Assembly: GCA_001600615.1 (NCBI GenBank)
Contig: BCKK01000011.1
Location: 248,001 to 312,000, forward strand
Direction: 5' to 3'
DNA from: Dioszegia crocea
Lineage: Eukaryota; Basidiomycota; Tremellomycetes; Tremellales; Bulleribasidiaceae
DNA: 64,000 nt
In this document: piece after piece, positions 57,012 to 64,000 of the stretch
How the letters are laid out: every line of letters starts with the position of its first letter
Numbering within the stretch: the stretch's first letter is position 1
The notes under the pieces: generated by a model
Database searches by the model: none
Seen by the model: the letters and a program-made list of their open reading frames with translations, nothing else
What the model was told of the DNA's origin: nothing
Program-made: the position numbers and the translations under genes

Positions 57012-57281
57012 TGTCTTGGCTGGAAAAGGGGAAGCGTACCGTGTAGATAGCTTGTATGGCTTGCGTTGTACAGTTGCAGGCTGTGTCTTGTACTCTGAGC
57101 ACGGTTGCAGTCACATGGGGGGCCTGAGCGTAGAAGCAAATTGCCACCCGCCGCAACGCTTCTGACGAAGCCGAAGGCCGATCCCCGAAATGCGGTCCAC
57201 AAGCGGTCCACCCTTTACCTCTCGTCCCTGTTTTGTCGTGTAATGATATGAGCATATAGAAATAGCTTGAAGGCCGCCACA

Positions 57282-59301
57282 GTATGGGACCACGACTTTG
57301 GCATCGCGTCTGGTGAGTTTCTGAGCTATTCGAGGCGGGTCAAAAGCTCACAAATCAGGGTAGGATTCACCTCAACCTTGATATCCTTTATCGCGTTCTC
57401 GTCTCAAATATGGGTTATTTGGCCTTGGTACGGCTCGACCTTGTCGGTGGATCTACTCAAGCTGCTTGTGCCTTTTAAGTAAGCTAAACCTTTCGAGTAT
57501 ATCACCGTTCGGAAGCTGACTGGAGTAGCGTACTTGTGTTCATGATTTTCTGGAATTATAGGCTATGTGTCATTACGCCCCCGGGCGGAGTGCCACCTGG
57601 ATGGGTGAGTTGAATATGCCACCTCGATAGTCTGAGGCCGTAACTGATATGGTACAGAGACCAAATATGACTGCTTTAGAAAATATGGAGGTGAAGAAGG
57701 GGTCGCATGGACCGCGTTACTGCAAGACGTGCGAGCATTACAAGCCGCCACGAGGTGAGCTAACTCGACCATCGCGGCTCATCAGGCACTCGAGCTTCAG
57801 CTGACACACCCAGCTCATCATTGTCGGCAGTGTAAGACATGTGTTGTGAGTACTGAAGCACTTCTTTATGATGACGGAGCTGATCCTTTAGCTCAAACTT
57901 GACCGTTCGTGTTCCCACTTGATACAGCTTGTCCTGGATCCTGCGCTGACTGGTCAGATCACTGTCCCTGGATCGCCAACTGTGTCGGCTTCCATAACCA
58001 GGGCCACTTCATCCGCTTCTTGCTATATGTGGACCTGGCGTGCTCGTACCACTTGGTCATGCTCACCTTCCGAGTCATCGCCATGTCGAAAGACTACTAT
58101 GTGAGTTTAATAAATGGTGCTTTCACGCTGTACCTTTGCTGATGTCTAGTACGAGCCAACCGTGACGGATGTTCTGATGCTCGTTCTCAACTACTCCGCC
58201 TGCGTGCCTGTCTGGCTATGCGTGGGCATGTTCTCGATATACCATGTCTACCTCGCTTCTGGCAACTCGACCACCATCGAAGGCTGGGAGAAGGACAAGG
58301 TGGCTACTCTTGTTCGGAGAGGCAAGATACGGGAAATCAAATACCCATATGTAAGCTTTCGTGAGCAGGGCCCCCCATTAGTGCTCGCTCAAGCTGATAT
58401 CCCAGAATGTTGGCTTCATCAACAACATCAAATCTGTCCTTGGCCCTAGTCCCCTGCTGTGGCTCTGGCCTCAGCCTATGCGAGGGGACGGACTGTCCTT
58501 CCCTGTGAATGCGGAAGCAGGAGGTGAGTCTGAGAGCAATTGGGCAGGGGTGGCGGGTCGGCAAGGTCCATTGAGCGAGCCGTCAATCGATAGGGGGATG
58601 ATGAATGGGATCGGACAGGTGCTGGAGAGTGTTGGCGGGAGTAATGGAGTGCAGACGGGGTATGGGACAGGGGAAGAACGGATGAGATTGAGCAGGAGTG
58701 GGACCAGTGGCGCGGATCGAGTCGACAATATGGTTTGATGCGCCCATGGTGAGTTATCTGCTTTTGGTGGGGAAAGGATGTTAGCCAACTTTACAGATTG
58801 TCCAACGAGCTGATCCTGCCAGACCCATCTGTCCAGTACCTCTGGCCACCCCAAGATCCGACGCGCCTCCCTACCCCTTATCCGAGCTATGCCACGAGTT
58901 CAGCTTTCGTGTACGGAAACGAGGGCTTCAATCCCGCATTACGTCCATCGAGCGGCACTGTTCGATCTCGGTCATTCAATGACGGTGCACACCAGCCAAA
59001 TGCGGAGGTGTACGACCAACATGACGATCACGAAGATACGAATAGCAGCTATTCGAGGTCTTCTTCGCCCGAGCCATACATGTCCGACTATGAAGATGAC
59101 GATGTGCCGTTAGGCAGAAGCAGAGGGGAAGAAGAGGATGGTAGAACGAGGAGAGGGAGCGAGGGCTTCGAAGTGCGGCCGGCCCAGCCTTGGTTGAGAA
59201 TGGATGAGGTGGAGTCCGGAGAAGCTATTGAGATGGCTGCTTATCGGCGAGATGACGCATCGGGGCTGCCTGCGAGGACGGATGGCTATGGGAATGGATA
59301 G
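57282..59301 (+). CDS. DHHC palmitoyltransferase, Pfa4-type
   Basis: Protein S-acyltransferase of the ER; Pfa4 acylates chitin synthase and other clients in yeasts. Two helices ([38 protein letters not shown]), then [12 protein letters not shown] and the Cys-rich domain: [20 protein letters not shown] and the catalytic [19 protein letters not shown], assembled across an intron with a GTTCGT donor. Two more helices, the TTxE motif ([13 protein letters not shown]) and [16 protein letters not shown] follow. The C-terminal part is cytosolic, acidic and Ser-rich. One junction is uncertain: skipping about 58526-58656 joins AEAG to [19 protein letters not shown], while reading through meets a stop near 58736. 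TAG at 59299-59301. Confidence 0.88.
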
Positions 59302-59707
59302 AGATATGAAGGTCATGGACACTGTGCAATGTGCGCAAGATCATGAACAGTGTGGCCATGGCCGTAAATGGGTTGGGGAGGGAGAGCGAGGGAGCTGACC
59401 AATTCCACTCGTTCTTTTCCTCCTTTTTTGGGATCTACTCACGCCTCCGCATACCTCCTTGTATACTCTTCCTATTGCCCAAGCCATGCGCAACTTCAGC
59501 TGGGGGCAGGATGCGCAGCATGATAGATAGCATCAGTGGCCATACTATAGGTGGCCAATTTTGATTCCGCGTCACACAAGACCAAGATCCAAAAAGTTGG
59601 AATCGATGCATCCACTGAACACTACTTCGACTCACCAACCCCTCGCGACCCACCTACCCTCCATCAACCTCTTGACAGGCTGCCGGAGCAGCTCGCAATC
59701 TGCAACA
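59302..59707. other. Intergenic, no gene seen
   Basis: About 400 bases between the palmitoyltransferase stop and the uS4m start; only unsupported short frames. Confidence 0.4.
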
Positions 59708-61054
59708 ATGCCTATGCGACCTGTGAAAGTCCGGGACGTGTTCGACCCAAAACGAGCTCTCCCCCGAATGGTGAATTTCCAAATGTCCTGTCTGTTGCTA
59801 TCCAGCTGATGCCATTCAGTCATGGTCCCCTGAGAACCTGTACAATCTGTGGCAGCGAACAACCATCAAAGGTCCTCTATATAGAGATACAGACTACACC
59901 CGAACCTCCAATACCCTATTTCAACAGCGCTGGAAAGCCAAACGGCTGATCAGAGGCTATCACGGCGACCACATTGGCCAAACAAAATTCGAGCGATGGT
60001 ACCTGCCCTCGCGCTTACCATCGATTCATGCTTCGTCAAAAAGCAAAGCTGAGGAGTTGAGTTTATGGGTTGATGGGCGGGAAAGAGGTGGGGGACGGAA
60101 TAGGGATGATCAGGAACGGGACCGGAGAGAACGAGATCAGGCGTTGGGTAGGGATTCGAAGGTGCCGGTTGGGAGTATGATGTTTTCGGAAGTGGAGAGA
60201 CGGCTGGATGTGCTGGTATTTAGGGCGTGCTTCGCCACCAGTGTCTGGCAGGCGAAGAGCCTGGTGCAGCAGGGTCATGTAAAGCTAAATGGAGAGGTCG
60301 TGAGTTGCTCCTTGCCCTAGAGCGATTGTAAGCTGATGGCTAGGTCACAAATGCCAACACACTGCTTAACCCAGGAGATATATTCACGGTGAACCCAGCA
60401 AAGATTGACATGCTTAGCGTGGTGAAGGGGGAGGCGAAGGAGAAGGCCGAGAAGGCAAAACGGGAGAAGGAGAAGCAGGAACGAATAGAAGCTGAGGCTG
60501 CAAGGGCTCCTCAGGCTAAGGAAGCGGAGGCTGCAGCGGTGGCGGAGGCGGGCTTGCCGACTGAAGGAGCGGCACCATCGGACTCCACACCAGAATCCAC
60601 AACTGCCGACCCGACCGATCCTGCTTCATTGCCAGAACAGGCCGAATTATCATCCTCCGGCACTCCAGCCACACCACCACCAACCGAAGAGACTCCATCA
60701 GAATCCTCATCCACATCAACGCCAACATCCTCCGAATCCACATCCGCTCCTTCTGAAGAGATCTCCGATCCAAATAAAACATACTTCAACCTCCCACCAT
60801 ATGCCTCCCCACACATTTTCGTCCCCGCCTACCTCCTCCCTTCCTACCTCACCTGCTCGGCGGTATATGTTCGCCATCCTACTGCGCGTGCGGGATACTC
60901 TGAGATCCCGACGCCGTTCGATGCGGGTGGAGAGTTGATGAGTTTGGGTTGGGAGTGGTTTGTGAAGAAGGCGCCGAGGATGCGCGGGAGGACGCAGAGA
61001 TGGTTAGGGCCCGAGCGGAAGAATGACGTCAAGCCTAGTGAGAGGAGGGCGTAG
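59708..61054 (+). CDS. Mitochondrial small ribosomal subunit protein uS4m (Nam9-like)
   Basis: The first exon [20 protein letters not shown] joins to [20 protein letters not shown]. The S4 RNA-binding domain is clear: [20 protein letters not shown], then [20 protein letters not shown], then [12 protein letters not shown]. An Ala/Glu/Lys coiled coil and a low-complexity Ser/Thr/Pro/Glu stretch, longer than in most homologs, follow. The end [20 protein letters not shown] and a basic [13 protein letters not shown] tail is the typical Nam9 C-terminus. Acts in the mitochondrial ribosome and is nuclear-encoded. Two introns; TAG at 61052-61054. Confidence 0.85.
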
Positions 61055-61141
61055 TTCCACTTGGGAGAGGCACGACATTAATGCATCATCATCTTTATGG
61101 TCGGAAGATACGGCTTGGAGAGACACTACTGTTGTGTGAAA

Positions 61142-61569
61142 TCATATCTTGGAGGACACTGAGTCAATGAGCAGACTCAAGAGGCTGTGAGAAGTCTCGA
61201 GGTTCTTCAAAATCTCGTCCGCCATCTCGTCACTCGAGAGGCTCGCCCCATTAGTGCTAGCCCCTGGCGGGACAGGATTCTCATTCCTCCCAACCTGACT
61301 GCGAGAGAGATGATCTCCTCGGATTATGGTGGAGCGATGAGGGACCTGAGGGCTCTGACGGTGTTCCTGAGCTTGTTGTCCAGTTCCACCCACACCTGAC
61401 CGAGGTCGAAGGTATCAAGACATCTAGTCTGTAGGCGTCGGAGCTGCTGTTGATAAGACAAACGGATGATGAGGAGAGCGTGATGAAAGCGCAGGTGTGA
61501 GAGTTTGTCTAGATTGGCTGAGACCGCCTCTATCTTCTCTCGGGGTGAAGGTATATGCACACAACTCAC
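61142..61569 (-). CDS. Possible small helical protein, model incomplete
   Basis: A helix-like stretch (IEAVSANLDKLSHLRFHHAL, then IIRLSYQQQLRRLQTRCLDT) continues in frame to a stop near 61324. If instead an intron from about 61367 to 61402 is removed, it joins EHRQSPQVPHRSTIIRGDHL and ends LLSLLIDSVSSKI near 61142. The sequence is protein-like, but I could not find a convincing start codon; the nearest ATG upstream (61632) hits a stop after five codons. The space to the next gene is only about 75 bases. It could be a small subunit of a coiled-coil complex or a chance frame. Confidence 0.3.
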
Positions 61570-61645
61570 ACCCGTCCAAATCAGCTTCCTTGTGGGAGTA
61601 ATCGTTCGAATTAGCAGTGATGATCCATGCGAGATATTATAAACT

Positions 61646-62428
61646 ACTACTTTTGGTCCTCAGGCAAGGTCGGCAGCTCGGGGATGAGCCCCTCCTTCAC
61701 CAATAGCTTCTCAAGCTCTCCGCTTTGGTGCACTGTCGAATCAGCAGCAGCTCTCACCCGAGGACCAAGTACTTACTGGAAAGAACGATATCGCAGCCAC
61801 CAACAAACTCTCCCTTGATGTAAACCTGCGGGATCGTTGGCCACTCACTGAAGTTCGGTCAGCTGCCCGTAAAGATATCATCCCCGATGGTACCAGTAGG
61901 TCAAACGAGAGAAGGACTTACGAGTACTCCTTAATGCCCTCACGCAGCTCCTGGTCTTCTAGGCAGTTGTATGATTTAAGAGATTCTCGGGGTACGCCCT
62001 GTGCCCAGTCAGTACAGCTTCAATAGGCCGATCTGACTTCAGGAGATCCGCCGCTTCCTTCCTGTATGACCCTTCAACTCACCTGAACATCCAGAATCTG
62101 ACAAACAGCCCTGGAGAATCCACATTGAGGCGCATCGGGCGTGCCCTTCATGAACACCACTAGAGGATTTGCTTTTACGGCCTACAACTATTAGCCAAAA
62201 GTTCATGACGAATTGCTCTGGAGCTCCAGGTTCTTCAAGACGGTAACTCACATCATCGATAGTCTTTCGTGCTTCAGTGGATAGTAGACGGGCATGTGCG
62301 ATCCGAGATGTAGTCTGAGCTAGTTGAGTTGGGGGAAGGGATCGCTGAGACCATCAGTTCTGGCTTTTGACTCCAGTGGTCAAATCCGGACTGACAAGTG
62401 TTCTGAAGGCTGTACGTGCGAAGACCAT
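61646..62428 (-). CDS. GRX5: Mitochondrial monothiol glutaredoxin Grx5
   Basis: Transfers Fe-S clusters in the mitochondrial matrix. Six exons join to about 155 residues: presequence ([20 protein letters not shown]), then [20 protein letters not shown], the active-site [13 protein letters not shown] with the monothiol CGFS, then [20 protein letters not shown] (the cis-Pro TIPQ and glutathione-binding GGCD). The C-terminus is [20 protein letters not shown]. All positions of the Grx5 family are present. The ATG at 62428 lies 279 bases from the divergent rhodanese gene start. Firm call. Confidence 0.95.
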
Positions 62429-62706
62429 CTTAGCTGATGATTGATTGATAGTCTTGTAGATGCGAGCTCCTGACTTGAGATGGAAGATGATGATGAATCG
62501 ATGGAATTCGCAGAGTGACGGCGGCTTGAAATTGCTATTGTAGCCGGTCACGTCGTGTGACCTATCCTTGTGACATCACTGATCTGGCCCACCTCCTATT
62601 GGTCACACACCAGTGACCACCATCAACAACACTTCTCCTCAACAGTCACTCTGATACAGCTCCAGACACGCTGTTGAGAGCAGCGATACATACAGCTAGG
62701 CGCACA
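62429..62706. promoter_or_regulatory. Divergent promoter of GRX5 and the Ych1-like gene
   Basis: About 280 bases shared by two divergent genes. It contains GGTCACGTCGTGTGACC at 62547-62563, an imperfect palindrome with a GTCAC core, repeated as GGTCACACACCAGTGACC at about 62600-62617. These could be binding sites; no factor can be named. Confidence 0.35.
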
Positions 62707-63477
62707 ATGAGCCTCACTCCTCCCTTTAAATACATCAATGCGGACGTAAGACGTTCACTGACTACATCTAATCGGTACTGACCGCGATCAGGAGTTGGCG
62801 TCGATGATCAAGGCGTCGCCTACAGCTGCGGCCAAGGAGTATGCTGTGGTCGATGTTCGAAGTGATGACTTTGTGGTGAGATTTTGGCTGTAGGCCGAGG
62901 TCAAGGCGTTGGCTAATGGTGATAGGGGGGAAACATCGTTGACTGTGTCAACTCCCCCGCGGAGACTTTCCATGTGGACGTTGATGGGCTCGTGAAGAAG
63001 CTGGATGGCGGTGAGTGTGACAACACACACTACCCATGCCTTGGCAGTTCTGGGGACAACGATTAGCTGACCTAACAGTGCCCAAGGTGGTGTTCCGTGA
63101 GTGGTCTGCCCTGATGAATGCTGAATGTGCCTAGACTGCGCGTTATCACAACAACGGTATGTGCTCTTACCCGGTCCTCTAGTTGGAAACGCCGGCTGAC
63201 GCTCTGCAGAGGTCCCAAGTCCGCTAGAGTCAGTCTCTCTGACTCGCGCTTGTCTGCCATCACTAGGGACCGGCGCTGATACTTGCAGATGTACTCTGAG
63301 TCTCTCACCCCCGAGCAAAAGAAGTCGCAGGAGGTATACGTCCTTCGAGATGGCTTCACAGGCTTCCAGCAGAAGTTTAGAGTGAGTCCATTTATGGTTT
63401 CGGGCGCTCAGTACGGCTAAGCAGGGCAGAATGACCCGACATTGATCGAGAAGTTCAACAAGAAGTACCATGATTGA
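62707..63477 (+). CDS. Rhodanese/Cdc25-like phosphatase, Ych1/Arr2-type
   Basis: Seven small exons join to about 135 residues: SLTPPFKYINADELASMIKA, YAVVDVRSDDFVGGNIVDCV, VPKVVFHCALSQQRGPKSAR, then a VYVLRDGFTGFQQKF end. The CX5R active site lies in HCALSQQRG (Cys, five residues, Arg), split over two introns, and matches the yeast Ych1 phosphatase and fungal arsenate reductase Arr2. The DVRxxDFxGGNI block is the Cdc25/rhodanese hallmark. Exon lengths and phases fit exactly, with the stop at 63475-63477. Which of phosphatase or reductase activity it has cannot be read. Confidence 0.9.
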
Positions 63478-63792
63478 GCCCAAATAGAGCATGCAGATAT
63501 GTACACTGTGTCCTATATGTATGTAGGCGGCCTGTGAGGTTGGATCTGTGCAGTAGTAGCGTAGAGCGGTCACAGTGTACCGGATGTACGAGTTGGCTAC
63601 AGCCGGCGTGTCGAAACATTTTGCCACCGAGATGTTTGGCGATGCGCCTGTTAATTTCGCATCGTTTCATCCTCACACCACTTGTTACCCATTACTCTCA
63701 TCGTTATAATCTTCCAACTGGTGCCCTCGGTACACATCTGACTCCGCTATCCTACATATATCGATCATCCGAGGCATTGTCCACGATCTACC
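63478..63792. other. Intergenic, no gene seen
   Basis: About 315 bases; a short plus-strand frame running across it into 63929 is a shadow of the next gene's first exon. Confidence 0.35.
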
Positions 63793-64000
63793 ATGTCGCG
63801 ACCTGGAAAATCCAACCGTCGCCCTTCTTTCCCTTCCTCCGCCGCCCCCGCCGTTCTCGCTCACATGGACGAACCAAAAACAGGTTCAGGAACAGCAGCG
63901 GGTGTAGTCCCCCGGATAGCCTTCATTAAGCACGGCAAATATATCGCCCTGGGCTCGGCAGGATTGTGGTATACCGACCTCATCCCCCATGCGCGTGCGG
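63793..64000 (+). CDS. N-terminal fragment of an unrecognised protein (right edge)
   Basis: Starts at the ATG at 63793 (SRPGKSNRRPSFPSSAAPAV) and is open to the window end. After a basic, Ser/Pro-rich leader comes VVPRIAFIKHGKYIALGSAG and LWYTDLIPHARA. Too little is present for a family call. Confidence 0.5.
   Translation, partial: MSRPGKSNRRPSFPSSAAPAVLAHMDEPKTGSGTAAGVVPRIAFIKHGKYIALGSAGLWYTDLIPHARA

Noticed and set aside
1..64000. CRISPR arrays, prophage, IS elements, bacterial operons
   Set aside because: The DNA is clearly eukaryotic; no regularly spaced repeats or transposase motifs were found.

Overview
The window is nuclear DNA of a basidiomycete fungus, most likely a Tremellomycete (a Cryptococcus, Kwoniella or Tremella relative). 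This rests on gene style: about 30 closely packed genes on both strands; many short introns (mostly 40-70 nt) with GT-AG ends and a CTGAC or CTAAC branch site 8-15 nt before the acceptor; and fungal families such as a Zn2Cys6 regulator, a Ste3-like receptor, Elp2, Erb1, a Pfa4-type DHHC enzyme and Hem1. The species cannot be read from the sequence alone. There is no CRISPR array, insertion sequence, rRNA or clear transposon.

Layout. 0-6.3 kb: a truncated M13 metallopeptidase (-), a tiny repetitive protein (+) and an M1 aminopeptidase (-). 6.7-12 kb: Zn2Cys6 regulator (+), FAD monooxygenase (-) and an unknown gene (+), possibly a small metabolic cluster. 12.2-16.8 kb: a divergent pair, a HERPUD1/Usa1-like ubiquitin-domain membrane protein (-) and an ADIP-like coiled-coil protein (+). 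17-21 kb: a SPIRAL1/JPT-like protein, an unknown basic protein and a Tvp15-like Golgi protein. 21.3-27.9 kb: Asp/Glu racemase (+), 5-aminolevulinate synthase (-) and Elp2 (+). 28-30.7 kb: three tandem copies of an unrecognised small protein family (-), the first apparently frameshifted. 31.4-38.4 kb: a multi-exon small protein, an SH3BGRL-fold protein, a DUF3140 protein with a histone-H1-like tail (-), and Erb1. 39.5-45 kb: Ste3-like receptor (+), Ccdc47 homolog (-) and a two-pass membrane protein (-). 45.5-48.7 kb: three tandem copies of a second unrecognised family (+), Pro/Ser/Thr-rich with a C-terminal hydrophobic tail. 49-64 kb: proteasome alpha-2, M20 carboxypeptidase, a secreted Cys-rich protein (-), tRNA-Ser(UGA) (-), a GTPBP1-like GTPase, a Pfa4-type palmitoyltransferase, mitochondrial uS4, monothiol glutaredoxin Grx5 (-), a Ych1-like rhodanese/phosphatase and the start of an unknown gene.

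Most genes are housekeeping and do not form one pathway. The parts I cannot place in a described family are the two tandem small-protein families. Three genes (receptor, secreted protein, first copy of family A) each need a one-base correction at a homopolymer to read through. These are either assembly errors or real lesions. Exon models were made by eye from splice signals and frame continuity; family names come from recognising motifs, with no database search.
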